Notes under the pieces: model-generated
The model's database searches: none
What the model was told of the DNA's origin: nothing
What the model saw: only the letters and a program-made list of their open reading frames with translations
In this document: positions 27,811-36,635 of the stretch, piece by piece
Layout: every line of letters starts with the position of its first letter
How positions within the stretch are numbered: position 1 is the first letter of the stretch
Assembly: GCF_014256275.1 (NCBI RefSeq)
Contig: NZ_JACCFE010000002.1
Location: forward strand, 7,751,501-7,815,500
From: Rhodococcus sp. 4CII
GTDB taxonomy: Bacteria > Actinomycetota > Actinomycetes > Mycobacteriales > Mycobacteriaceae
DNA length: 64,000 nucleotides
Direction: 5' to 3'
Program-made: the position numbers and the translations under genes

Positions 27811-28951
27811 ATGCCTTCGCAGAAGAAGCGTCCGGTGACGTTGAGCTCGGCTGATCGTGAGTTCTTGGAACGATTGACCACCACCGGGGTACATCCGGCC
27901 TCGATGATCCGACGGGCCCGGGTGTTGCTGGCGCTGGACACCTCGATCGGGGTGGTGGATGAGAAGAAGGTGATCGCAGCACGGTTGGGAGTCTCGGGTG
28001 AGACAGTGCGACTGGTCGCCAAGCGGTTCGCCGAAACCGGTCAGGACGTGGAAGCCACGATCGGACGCAAACAGCGTGACCTCCCACCGGTGCCGTCGCA
28101 GATCACCGGCGAGATCGAGGCCAGATTGATTGCGTTGGCGTGCACACAGCCCCCAGAAGGTCATGCCCGGTGGTCGCTGCGACTGCTGGAGAAGCACGTC
28201 GCCCTGGTCGACGACATCCCCGACCTGGACCACTCGACCATCGGCCGGATCTTAAAAAAACGAAACTTCGTCCTCACCTGAAGAAGTGCTGGACCATCCC
28301 ACCAAAAGCGAACGCGGAGTTCGCAGCCCGGATGGAAGATGTCCTGTCGGTCTACGCCCGCCCCCACGACCCCGCTCACCCGGTGGTGTGCATGGACGAA
28401 AAGCCCTACCAACTCCTCGCGCACGTGCGCGACCCGATCCCTGCAGGCCCGGGACACGATCTGAAGGAGGACTCCGAGTACGTGCGGCACGGAACCTGCT
28501 CGATCTTCTGCTGGGTCGAGCCCCTGGCCGGCTGGCGGCGTGTCAATGCCCAGCCCCGGCGCACCAAGGTCGACTGGGCCCGACAGGTCAAAAAGCTACT
28601 GTGCGTAGACTACCCGGACGCAGAGACGGTGGTGCTGGTGATGGACAATCTCAACACACACGGCATCGGATCGCTCTACGAGGCCTTCGAGCCGGCCGAG
28701 GCGTTCGCGCTCGCGCAGCGGCTCGAGATCCACCACACCCCCAAACACGGCTCGTGGCTCAACATCGCCGAGTCGAGCTCTCGGCGCTGACCCGGCAGTG
28801 CCTCGACCGGCGCATCGAGGACCTCGAGATGCTCAACTCCGAACTCGCTGCCTGGCAACGACAGACCAATGCAGACCAACGCCAGGTCCAGTGGCATTTC
28901 ACCACCGACGACGCCCGTATCAAGCTCCGCCACCTATATCCCAAGACTTAG
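27811..28951 (+). pseudogene. IS630-family transposase (A7 frameshift plus one mutation)
   Basis: Frame 1 (27811-28281) carries the helix-turn-helix domain (SADREFLERLTTTGVHP, KVIAARLGVSGETVRLVAKRF). At the A7 run a -1 slip gives ILKKTKLRPHLKKCW, and the catalytic frame continues with VVCMDEKPYQLL (first Asp), VLVMDNLNTHG (second Asp) and HGSWLNIAE (catalytic Glu). Directly after that Glu one base is missing (GAGTCGAG where GAGATCGAG is expected), and the tail ELSALTRQCLDRRI continues in a third frame to 28951. The first shift looks programmed; the second looks like an inactivating deletion, although it leaves the DDE residues intact. Confidence 0.83.
28254..28260 (+). other. A7 slippery site of IS630 transposase
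   Basis: Seven A at codons TTA AAA AAA CGA. The -1 slip restores homology to IS630 transposases (KKTKLRPHLKK). Same heptamer and same position in the protein as in the remnant at 767-773. Confidence 0.65.
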
Positions 28952-29205
28952 CGGCGACGGTCTACTAGCTAGTACTGGTAGACCATGCCCAGGCTTTCGC
29001 GCTGGTCTGGCAGCTCGGACAGTGTTGTTGGAAACTGTTAGTTGCGGCGTTTCGTGACGAAGGTCGTCACCTGGCGCCCGCGCAGTCTCAGGTTGCCCTT
29101 CTCGGGCATCCATGGATGTCTTCAAAGGTTCGCACGTCCCGACCGACTGCAACGAACCCCTTCGAAGCGACGCGTCGATGCGAAAGCTGTTGGAGCTGGA
29201 GTGAT

Positions 29206-29802
29206 TCAGCTGCGCAGCAGGAACGTGACCAGCTCCTGGGCGAACTCTTCGTCAGACTTCAGCGGCTTATCGCCGCGATAGAGAGCGGAGGCAATCGCTC
29301 GATTGGTCACGGCGCCAGACAGGCAGTCCATGAATAGCGAGGGCGTCACATCGACGGGGAGTTCACCGGTCTCGATCCCGAGTTTCACGAGCTGCCGCGA
29401 GGACGCAATTGCGTCGCGCGTTCCGCAATCAGCGATCGCACGTAACTCTTCGGGCAGATCTTGCTCGGTGCGCAATCGAAGATGAGCGGCCCCTGCGGGG
29501 CTCACGGACCTGCGGATCATTTGCAGTGTGAGGTCGTAGAGGGCTGCGCGCACACGCCCGATCTCGGGCAGGTCGAATCGAAGCTCGTTCGCCCGAAAGG
29601 CGTCCACCAGGACGTCCTGTTTGCTACTCCAGCGCCGATAAATCGATGACTTCCCCGCCTGCGCGCGGCGGGCTACGCCCTCGATGGAGAACGAGCGCCA
29701 TCCCTCTGCCGCGAATTCTTCGAGCGCTGCATCCATGATGCGGCGATCCACGTCGGGATCACGTGGACGCCCTTGCGGGGTCGGAATAGGGGAGAGCGTC
29801 AT
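29206..29802 (-). CDS. TetR-family regulator
   Basis: 198 residues. Seen: N-terminal helix-turn-helix of TetR type (DVDRRIMDAALEEFAAEGWRSFSIEGVARRAQAGKSSIYRRWSSKQDVLVDAF), then an all-helical ligand-binding part (TetR_C_11-like: SVSPAGAAHLRLRTEQDLPEEL). The ATG at 29802 is chosen since the TetR fold begins about 17 residues later; a longer in-frame start at 29955 would overlap the divergent gene's leader. It faces the CoA-transferase/hydratase/aldolase operon across 142 bases and is its likely repressor. No obvious long palindrome was found in that interval. Confidence 0.88.
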   Translation of the reverse strand: MTLSPIPTPQGRPRDPDVDRRIMDAALEEFAAEGWRSFSIEGVARRAQAGKSSIYRRWSSKQDVLVDAFRANELRFDLPEIGRVRAALYDLTLQMIRRSVSPAGAAHLRLRTEQDLPEELRAIADCGTRDAIASSRQLVKLGIETGELPVDVTPSLFMDCLSGAVTNRAIASALYRGDKPLKSDEEFAQELVTFLLRS

Positions 29803-29944
29803 GCCTGAATCGTAACTTGCCGATCTTCGCGACACCCAGGTGGAGAACACAACCTCCCTTCGAAAATCCATTGCGGAACGGATGGCGTATCGGTATGGTC
29901 GGGGCCAGCGCGTCGACCGTGACGCGCGGAAGGGCAGGTCCCAC

Positions 29945-31198
29945 ATGGCATTCATTTCCGGAACGCGCGTGCTCGACTTGACCGACGAGCGCGGGCTGAT
30001 GACGGGGCGTATCCTCGCCGACCTCGGTGCGGACGTCGTGCACGTCGAGGCGCCTAACGGGTCTCCCGCACGATCGGCTCAGCCAACCGCCGCTGGTCGC
30101 GAGGCGTCATTCCTCTGGGAGGCATACGCGGCGAACAAACGTAGCGTCGCGCTCGATCTCGCCGTGCCCGGCGATGCCGCACGCATGCGGGCGCTGATCG
30201 AAGCTGCCGACATCCTCATCGAGAGCAGCGGGCCCGTCGCGATGCGTCGCGAGGGGCTCGACTGGAGCGATGTGCGGCAAATCAATCCCCGTCTTATTTA
30301 TGTTTCGATGACCGGCTTCGGCCGGACCGGACCGAAGGCCGGGTATGCCGAGTCTGATCTCATCCTGTGGGCGGCGGGAGGACCGCTGGAGCCGCACCGC
30401 GACGGCTCGCGTCCACCTGTCCGTCCCTCGATCCCGCAGGCGCACCGATTGGCCGCCGCGGACGCCGCCGCCGGCGCCCTGCTGGCATTGATTGCCCGTC
30501 GAACTACTGGCCGCGGTCAGCTTGTCGACGTCGCCGTGCAAGCCGCGCTGGGGTCGGCGACGCTCGCGACGGTGCTCGCCGCGGCCGTGGGGGACGTGCC
30601 GCGCGCCATAGGCGCTGGCCAGGAACTGACACATCGGGTCGATCGATCTGGGAGCGGCTCGGGAACGCCCGCCGCTTCCAAGAAGTGGGAATGCGTCGAC
30701 GGAATGATCGAGTTCCACGTCGGTATCGGACCGGCGGCCGGGGCCTTCACTGGGAATTTCTTCCAATGGATGCTCGCCGAGGGCGAACCGGTCCAGAAGT
30801 ACACCGAACTCGACTGGCGCACAGTCGACAAGCTCATCGAGTCGGGCGAATTTCCAGACGCAGAAATCGACCGCGTGCGGGCAACCGTACGTGACTTCCT
30901 GGCGACGAAGACGAAAGACCAGGTCCTGCGAGCGGCAGTGCAGTACAAGCTCCTCTGCGTCCCGATCTTCACTACAGCCGACCTAGCCGCCACCGAACAG
31001 CTGGAGGCGCGTCATACCTTCGTCCCAGTAGGAGACGGTGAACGAACACTTCGTCTCGTAGGTATGCCGGCCGCGGTGAACGTCGACGCTTTCACGCTTA
31101 CGCGTCGCGCGCCGAAAATCGGTGAGCACACCGACAGTGCCATTCGTGATTGGTCGACCGCACCGTCCGGTGCTCAGGAAGAAGCGGTGCTCGCATGA
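29945..31198 (+). CDS. Class III (CaiB/BaiF) CoA-transferase, subunit 1
   Basis: 417 residues. Seen: GTRVLDLTDERGLMTGRILADLGADVVHVE near the start (CoA-binding Rossmann start), SVALDLAVPGDAARM, MTGFGRTGPKAGYAESDLI with an Asp (about 138) at the position of the aspartyl nucleophile of formyl-CoA transferase, and RRTTGRGQLVDVAVQAA. Family reaction: CoA exchange between an acyl-CoA donor and a free acid. The ATG at 29945 follows GGAAGGGCAGG. It overlaps the next gene by four bases (ATGA). Paired with a second family member lacking the Asp, it probably forms a heteromer, as in benzylsuccinate CoA-transferase. Confidence 0.87.
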   Translation: MAFISGTRVLDLTDERGLMTGRILADLGADVVHVEAPNGSPARSAQPTAAGREASFLWEAYAANKRSVALDLAVPGDAARMRALIEAADILIESSGPVAMRREGLDWSDVRQINPRLIYVSMTGFGRTGPKAGYAESDLILWAAGGPLEPHRDGSRPPVRPSIPQAHRLAAADAAAGALLALIARRTTGRGQLVDVAVQAALGSATLATVLAAAVGDVPRAIGAGQELTHRVDRSGSGSGTPAASKKWECVDGMIEFHVGIGPAAGAFTGNFFQWMLAEGEPVQKYTELDWRTVDKLIESGEFPDAEIDRVRATVRDFLATKTKDQVLRAAVQYKLLCVPIFTTADLAATEQLEARHTFVPVGDGERTLRLVGMPAAVNVDAFTLTRRAPKIGEHTDSAIRDWSTAPSGAQEEAVLA

Positions 31199-32427
31199 CC
31201 CGCCCCCTGCGAGGACTGAAAGTCCTCGACCTCACCTGGGTTGTCGCCGGTCCCGTCATGACACGGGCGCTGGCCGACTTCGGCGCCACCGTAGTGCGTC
31301 TGGAATCATCGAGAAGGGTCGAGACCGCCCGCTACATGCAGCCGTTCCATGGAGGAGAGGTCTCCACTGAAGGGTCGGCGCTTTACGGCACGTGGAATGC
31401 CGGCAAGCTCGGCGTCACGGTCAATCTCCGGGATGAGGAAGGACAGCAGATCGTCCGCGACCTCACCGCCTGGGCGGATGTGGTGCTTGAAGCGTTTTCA
31501 CCGGGAACGCTGTCGAAGTGGGGTCTTGATTACACCTCCCTCAGCGCCGACCATCCCGACCTCATCATGGTCAGCAGCTCTATCAGCGGTCAGACCGGGC
31601 CTTTATCACGGCTCGCTGGCTTCGGTAACGTCGGCGCGGCCCTCTCGGGATTTCAGGAGGTCAGCGGTTGGCCCGAAGACGTCCCGATTGGACCTTTCGG
31701 CCCCTACACCGACTTCGTCGGGCCCCGGATGGGGCTCGCCGTGCTCCTAGCTGCGCTGGAACACCGAGCCGAGACCGGCGAGGGCTGCTACATCGACCTC
31801 TCGCAGGTCGAGTCCGGGGTGTACTTCCAGGCGCCCGAGCTCGTTGAGTACGAGCTCACTGGGGCGGTGGCGCAACGAATGGGTAACCGAGACCGGGCAT
31901 TCGCGCCGCACGGCGTCTTTCGCACCGCAGACGAGACGATCGACGGGGAGGACAAGGCTCGCTTCGTGGCGATCGCAGTGACCACCGATGAGCAGTGGAC
32001 GCAGCTGGCCGCCTGGCTGGGCGACGATACCTTGACCGCCGACGCGTCGCTCGTCACGGCCTCCGGACGTCTCGCCGCACAGGATTTACTCGAAGCCGCA
32101 ATAGAGCGCGTGAGCTGTAACCGGGTCGCCCAAGAAATCGAGATCGAGCTGCAAGCACGAGGGGTGCCTGCCCACGTCGTCGCCGCCTCCCGGGACTTCA
32201 TCGACGACCCGCAAATCGCGGCCCGAGGTCATTTGATCGCGCTCGACCATCCACTGTTCGGCACGACTGTCGTCGAAGGTCCGCGCTATCTGCTTTCGGA
32301 CACACCGGCGAAGGTTGAGAACGCCGCGCCGACGTTTGGACGCGATAACGAGCTGGTGCTGCGCGACATCCTCGGATACGACGAAGACCGCGTGCGCGAC
32401 CTGATCGAGAGCGGAGTGATGAAGTGA
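31195..32427 (+). CDS. Class III (CaiB/BaiF) CoA-transferase, subunit 2
   Basis: 410 residues. Seen: GLKVLDLTWVVAGPVMTRALADFGATVVRLE, GTWNAGKLGVTVNL, VVLEAFSPGTLSKWGLDY, DLIMVSSSISGQTGPLSRLAGFGN and ETGEGCYIDLSQVES. The nucleophile Asp position reads Gly-Asn (about 144-145, AGFGNVGAAL) instead of the usual GFD, so this subunit is probably not catalytic by itself. It overlaps subunit 1 (ATGA) and the downstream MaoC gene (GTGA). Inference: non-catalytic or structural partner of the preceding subunit. Confidence 0.86.
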   Translation: MTRPLRGLKVLDLTWVVAGPVMTRALADFGATVVRLESSRRVETARYMQPFHGGEVSTEGSALYGTWNAGKLGVTVNLRDEEGQQIVRDLTAWADVVLEAFSPGTLSKWGLDYTSLSADHPDLIMVSSSISGQTGPLSRLAGFGNVGAALSGFQEVSGWPEDVPIGPFGPYTDFVGPRMGLAVLLAALEHRAETGEGCYIDLSQVESGVYFQAPELVEYELTGAVAQRMGNRDRAFAPHGVFRTADETIDGEDKARFVAIAVTTDEQWTQLAAWLGDDTLTADASLVTASGRLAAQDLLEAAIERVSCNRVAQEIEIELQARGVPAHVVAASRDFIDDPQIAARGHLIALDHPLFGTTVVEGPRYLLSDTPAKVENAAPTFGRDNELVLRDILGYDEDRVRDLIESGVMK

Positions 32428-33032
32428 TCGACGATTCTTGGAGGGCAAAGTGGCAGGCCGCGCAAGATGCCGTCGGCCAGGACCTTTCCGATGGTGCCAC
32501 GCGATGGGGAGCCGATCGAATCGAAGCAGCAGTAGTCCGCCGTTACGTCGAGCCACTCGAGATCGGCACCCTGATCCACACGGAGAAGGAGGCTGCGGTC
32601 GCCGCCGGCTACCCGGGTTTGGTCGCGCCGGCAACGGGCGCCCTGGCGTTCTCATTGCCTGCCATGTGGTCGCCGGGCGAGGAGACTCTTTGGAAAAGTA
32701 GCGAACGGAACGCCCAGCCCGCGCGCACACCGATCAACAACGAAGACCCGGGGCCGATTCCGCGTACCGAGGGGTTCTTCGCGACCGACATCGAGGCCGA
32801 CTTCCTGCGGCCGGTCGAGATCGGCGAAAGGGTCGGTACGAAGGGACGGCACCTGCTGTCGTGCGTGTTGAAGGAAACGTCGGTCGGTCGGGGCGCGTTC
32901 ATGACCGTCGAATCGCAGATCGTGTCCGACCGAGGCGACACAGTTGCTCGTCTGCGAACCACGCTCTTCGCGTTCGATCCAATTCCGGAGGAGCGCATGT
33001 CCGAACACGTTGAGGCGGGAGCGAACGGGTGA
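32424..33032 (+). CDS. MaoC-like hydratase, N-terminal-type subunit
   Basis: 202 residues with a FAS1/MaoC_dehydrat_N-like hot-dog fold. Seen: RRYVEPLEIGTLIHTEKEAAVAAGYPGLVAPATGAL and a C-terminal strand pair (DIEADFLRPVEIGERVGTKG, FMTVESQIVSDRGDTVARL). The catalytic Asp-His pair of hydratase 2 is not visible here, so it should need a partner. Begins at a GTG inside a GTGA overlap with the CoA-transferase and ends in another such overlap with the next MaoC gene, which supplies the motif. Similar heterodimers (MaoC-MaoC) act on steroid side-chain enoyl-CoAs and branched enoyl-CoAs. Confidence 0.82.
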   Translation: MIDDSWRAKWQAAQDAVGQDLSDGATRWGADRIEAAVVRRYVEPLEIGTLIHTEKEAAVAAGYPGLVAPATGALAFSLPAMWSPGEETLWKSSERNAQPARTPINNEDPGPIPRTEGFFATDIEADFLRPVEIGERVGTKGRHLLSCVLKETSVGRGAFMTVESQIVSDRGDTVARLRTTLFAFDPIPEERMSEHVEAGANG

Positions 33033-33463
33033 CACTCGCCAATCAGAACCGATCTCTGTCCGATGTGCGCGTCGGGGAGAACCTGCCGCCGGTGATCTTT
33101 CCGCTCAGCGTATACCGCCTCGTGATGTGGGCTGGCGCCGGGCGCGACTTCAACTCCATCCACCACAACACCGAATGGGCGCAGCAGACCGGCGCGCCCG
33201 AGATGTACGCGAACACCCTCATGCTCATGGGTGGATGGGAACGTCTCGTCCGTGAGTGGGCCGGACCGGGTGCCACGATCACCAGCATCCGTGGCTTTCG
33301 GATGCGGCGGTTCAACGTCGTCGGCGAGACGATCAGGATCACCGGCACGGTGTCAACCGTCGACGATGACATCGTCACGGTGGCAGCGGCCACCTCGGAC
33401 AGCACCGGAGTCACGGTCGGACCCGGCTCCGTGCTGGTGCGCCTGCCCGGAGCCGTTTCATGA
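33029..33463 (+). CDS. MaoC-like hydratase, catalytic subunit
   Basis: 144 residues. Seen: the hydratase-2 motif GRDFNSIHHNTEWA with Asp and His as acid/base (around residues 39-44), preceded by YRLVMWAGAG and followed by IRGFRMRRFNVVGETIRITG, the hot-dog beta strands. GTG start in a four-base overlap with the upstream MaoC gene. Expected to hydrate a 2-enoyl-CoA to the 3-hydroxyacyl-CoA, which the adjacent thiolase-like/DUF35 pair could then cleave. Confidence 0.86.
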   Translation: MTLANQNRSLSDVRVGENLPPVIFPLSVYRLVMWAGAGRDFNSIHHNTEWAQQTGAPEMYANTLMLMGGWERLVREWAGPGATITSIRGFRMRRFNVVGETIRITGTVSTVDDDIVTVAAATSDSTGVTVGPGSVLVRLPGAVS

Positions 33464-34623
33464 GCGTCGTGGAGCCCGCGATCGCTGGTCTTGGAATCAC
33501 TGAACTCGGTAAGGTCTACGGCAAGAGCGCTTTGCAGTTCGCCGCGGACGCCGTCCGCCTGGCAGCCGCGGACGCCGGTCTCGACTTGCAGGACGTGGAT
33601 GGGCTGATCATGTCGGGCGGTCTCACCGACCAGGTCAGCCTCAACTTGCAGGGCGAGCTCGGCCTGCAGAACCTCAAGTTACTGACCGCTATGCAGGCAT
33701 ACGGGTCGACCGCGGCCCAGATGGTGCAGTACGCCTCGATGGCGGTGCAGTCGGGTACCGCCGACACCATTGCCATCGTCTGGGCCGACAATCCGCTCAA
33801 GGAGCGGCAAGGTTCGTCCGCGTCGTACGCGGCGGCTAGTTCCGCCGCGTCCGGCTGGCGGGCGATCACCGCTTCGAACGGGATCTCCTCCGCGAACACG
33901 ATGTATGCGCTAGCGGCGAGGCGCCACATGCAGGCATACGGCACGACCAACGACCAGCTCGGCCACATCGCAGTCGCCCAACGCGAATGGGCACAACGAA
34001 ATCCTCTCGCGCAGTTCCACGACACTCCCCTCACGCTCGAGGAGTACCACGCCTCGAGGTGGATCGCCGAGCCATTCCACTTGTTCGACTGCTGTCTGGT
34101 ATCCAATGGCGCCATCGCCCTTATCGTCACGAGTCTGGATCGCGCGCGGGCCCTGCGTCAGCCGCCGGTGCGGGTCCTCGGGTGGGCGCAGGCGCACCCG
34201 GGAAACACCGGCGTGCGCAACGACGACTTCGGGCTTGTGTCGGGCGCTGCGCGCTCCGGCCCGGCCGCTCTGCGGATGGCAGACACGACGCTAGACGAGA
34301 TCGACGTCGTACAGGTGTACGACTGCTACACCTATACGGCCCTCATCACCCTCGAGGACTACGGGTTCTGTGCCAAGGGAGAAGGGGGCCCGATGGTTGC
34401 CCAACCCGGCATGCTGGGGCCGAACGGCCGGCTTAAAGTGAACACCGGCGGCGGAGAGCTGTCGGCGTACTACCTCTGGGGCATGACGCCGCTGTCCGAA
34501 GGGGTCATCCAAGCCCGGGGCCACGGCGGCGCCCGCCAGGTCGAAAAGCATCACCGCGTCCTCGTCTCCGGAAACGGCGGCGTCTTGGATTATCACGCGA
34601 CACTCGTGCTGGGCACGGACTGA
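33460..34623 (+). CDS. SCP-x/Ltp2-type thiolase-fold protein lacking the nucleophilic Cys (probable aldolase)
   Basis: 387 residues of the thiolase superfamily. Seen: ADAGLDLQDVDGLIMSG, KLLTAMQAYGSTAAQMVQYA, where thiolases have their acylated Cys but this protein has Tyr81, VWADNPLKERQG, QVYDCYTYTALITLEDYG, and NTGGGELSAYYLWGMTPLSEGV in place of the thiolase GHPxGATG. These changes match the Ltp2-like branch that performs retro-aldol cleavage of 3-hydroxyacyl-CoAs together with a DUF35 partner. ATGA overlap with the upstream MaoC gene. Predicted to release acetyl- or propionyl-CoA and a ketone or aldehyde; true thiolase activity looks unlikely. Confidence 0.82.
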   Translation: MSVVEPAIAGLGITELGKVYGKSALQFAADAVRLAAADAGLDLQDVDGLIMSGGLTDQVSLNLQGELGLQNLKLLTAMQAYGSTAAQMVQYASMAVQSGTADTIAIVWADNPLKERQGSSASYAAASSAASGWRAITASNGISSANTMYALAARRHMQAYGTTNDQLGHIAVAQREWAQRNPLAQFHDTPLTLEEYHASRWIAEPFHLFDCCLVSNGAIALIVTSLDRARALRQPPVRVLGWAQAHPGNTGVRNDDFGLVSGAARSGPAALRMADTTLDEIDVVQVYDCYTYTALITLEDYGFCAKGEGGPMVAQPGMLGPNGRLKVNTGGGELSAYYLWGMTPLSEGVIQARGHGGARQVEKHHRVLVSGNGGVLDYHATLVLGTD

Positions 34624-34634
34624 TCGGAGAACAC

Positions 34635-35036
34635 ATGCCCGCTTTCCCCATCCATCGTGACGCTGCGACTGCTGCCTTTCTCGACGGCGCCGCAGCCGGG
34701 CGCTTCCTCATCGTGCGAGATCAGTCGACCGGCGCCCATCATGCGCCCCAATTCGACGTTTCTATCGATCCCGAACGGTACGCACTCGTCCCCGCTGCGG
34801 GAACAGGCGAAATCGTGTCATGGTCGGTCGTACACCGCCGGTCACCGGATGGTCCTGCGCGCACCGTGGTCGGAATCGTCCAATTGGACGAAGGCCCGTG
34901 GTGGTGGACCGAGATCAGCGGCGTCGATCCCAGTTCCGATCTGATCGGGACTCGGGTACGGGTCGCCTTTGCCCGCCCTGACGGCGAGACCGATGCGGAG
35001 GCCGAGACGATCCCGTACTTCACCGTCAAGACCTAA
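34635..35036 (+). CDS. DUF35 OB-fold acyl-CoA-associated protein
   Basis: 133 residues. Seen: the OB-fold signature of DUF35 (GTGEIVSWSVVHRR, ARTVVGIVQLDEGPWWWTEISG, IGTRVRVAF). The N-terminal zinc-ribbon that these proteins usually carry is present in outline (FLIVRDQSTGAHHAPQ) but has no Cys at all; in fact the protein contains none. It lies 11 bases after the thiolase-like gene, the standard DUF35/thiolase pairing seen in BbsA-BbsB and ChsH2-Ltp2. Likely an obligate structural partner that completes the active site or docks the MaoC hydratase. Confidence 0.85.
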   Translation: MPAFPIHRDAATAAFLDGAAAGRFLIVRDQSTGAHHAPQFDVSIDPERYALVPAAGTGEIVSWSVVHRRSPDGPARTVVGIVQLDEGPWWWTEISGVDPSSDLIGTRVRVAFARPDGETDAEAETIPYFTVKT

Positions 35037-35339
35037 ATCTAAGGAATAGGGACGGACCTGACGAACGCTGCCCCAGTTCTTATTTCATTGGCTCATTCTC
35101 TGCGTACGTGCCTCGTCGACCGACGACGGGGCCGTATGGTCCATTCGCTCAGAGAAGACCCTGCGAACGAGCATTGGTGATGGGGCGGTGTGTCGTAAGT
35201 ATGGATCCATTCGTCGTCGACTGCCGCTTGAGCTGCTTGGATCGTGGCGAACGCGCCGACCTCGTCGAGATGTTCGTATCGCAGCGTCCGATGGAAACGC
35301 TAGATCTCGCCGCTTAGGCTCGTTTACATTTCGGTTCTT

Positions 35340-35760
35340 GCGAATTGACGAGCCCGTTGCACGCAAGTACTTGGATCGTCGAGGCTGACGCGGCACGATC
35401 ACAGATTTCCTGGTGCAGGTCGTAGCCCGATGTGCCGCGCTCCCCACTGTCGGTAGCGACTGCCTATCTCGCTGATCAGGGCCTCGATGTCGGGCGAGAT
35501 AGGTATCGGGCTCGAATGGGATCGGCTCGAGATCTCGGACAGTCCTCCGAAGGCGTGCGATTCCGTACCGTTTGCGCCATGTGGTGACCGTTTGCGGGGG
35601 GACCCCGAACCGTTCGGTTACCTCGACGATGGGCGCGTCATCACGCACCTCGGTGACGGCTCGCAGTCAATCTCTACGGACACACGGGCAGCAACGGCGG
35701 AGTCGGAATCGAGCGGCGATGTTGAAGGAGCGCTTCACAATTTTTTGGTCGTCACTCTGT
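35340..35760 (-). pseudogene. IS481-like transposase remnant
   Basis: Seen on the minus strand: EVRDDAPIVEVTERFGVPPQTVTTWRKRYGIA (helix-turn-helix), then, in a shifted frame, ISPDIEALISEIGSRYRQWGARHIGLRPAPG, which is the 'R-P-x-W-G-A-R' region of IS481 transposases. Stops and frame changes follow and no integrase core (DDE) is readable. A decayed fragment marking the border of the CoA-transferase operon. Confidence 0.65.
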
Positions 35761-36635
35761 CCGGCATGTCCTGATGACGGGGTCTACCATGTCTCGAACC
35801 TATGCAGGTCGATTGCTCGAAGGATGTGATCAAGGACCACCAGTGCTGGGCGGTGAAGTTCAGGTACCCGGCAGGTTGCGAGTTGCGGATGGCGTAGCGA
35901 GGTAACGAATCGAGGTTCACGAGGCTGCCAGAAACCCATACCTCGGCGCGGGTGAGGACCGCGGGCGTTCCTGCTCGGAGGCGAGCACGGTAAGACGTTC
36001 GCTGTCGCTGCGCCGGTAGCGCGAGGTGACGGTGGAGGAACTTCGTTTCTCAGCATCGCCGGGGACGGCGACGATCGCGGTGGCCAATGTGCGAGAAATC
36101 GCTTGGAGGCGGGCCACGCTGATGCCCATCACGAGTGCGTCGTCGGCTCCGTACCGTGGTCGGGATTCCGGTGGGCGGCGGAAATAGCATGTTCGGAACA
36201 GAAGGATCTAGGGGACCCGGTGAGTGGCTGGCTCAAGGAATTGCGCGGTCTACCTGGGCCAGTGCGTCTGCGCGTGAACGACCGTAGGACGACTCTTCTT
36301 GCGCGCCCGCTGCCATGGTTATCCATCGCGCATTGGCTTGTACGAGGGCGATGTTCGTCAGGATTCGTCGGATCGATTCTGTGGCGTGTCGGGGGGTTAA
36401 CAGACTGACACCTGCAATGACAGCTTGAATGATGAGCATGGGCATGTGGATGGCGACTCCTAGGTTGCGGCGCGATGCCGAGTCGGGACGCTGGATACCG
36501 TGAGTAACTTGTGCGAAGAGAATCCGATCAGCTAGAAACCGTCAGAAGACTCCCTGCACAACGACTAGCTATCGTATGTTCGGCGTTATCGCGCCAGAAC
36601 TTCGTGGATCGGCGCTATCAGACAGAGGGAAAAGG
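35761..36635. other. About 0.9 kb without a recognisable gene
   Basis: A 70-residue minus-strand frame at 36233-36445 (MPMLIIQAVIAGVSLLTPRHATESIRRI...) reads protein-like but has no assignable domain. Nothing else is supported. Probably decayed DNA continuing the IS481 remnant. Confidence 0.4.

Larger units (their letters stand above)
27720..28967 (+). mobile_element. IS630-family element (about 1.25 kb)
   Basis: Seen: ends CTAGTAG...GTCGCTGCTTAGTTCTGG (from 27719) and, on the complement from 28968, CTAGTAG...GTCGCCGCTAAGTCTTGG, matching at about 21 of 28 positions. Both ends sit at CTAG, so the insertion fits the TA target duplication typical of IS630 (TA at 27720-27721 and 28966-28967). 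It encloses a frameshifted transposase gene. Confidence 0.85.

Noticed and set aside
33460..34623. Ordinary acetyl-CoA acetyltransferase
   Set aside because: The acylated Cys and the GHPxGATG motif are missing, so standard thiolase function is not supported.
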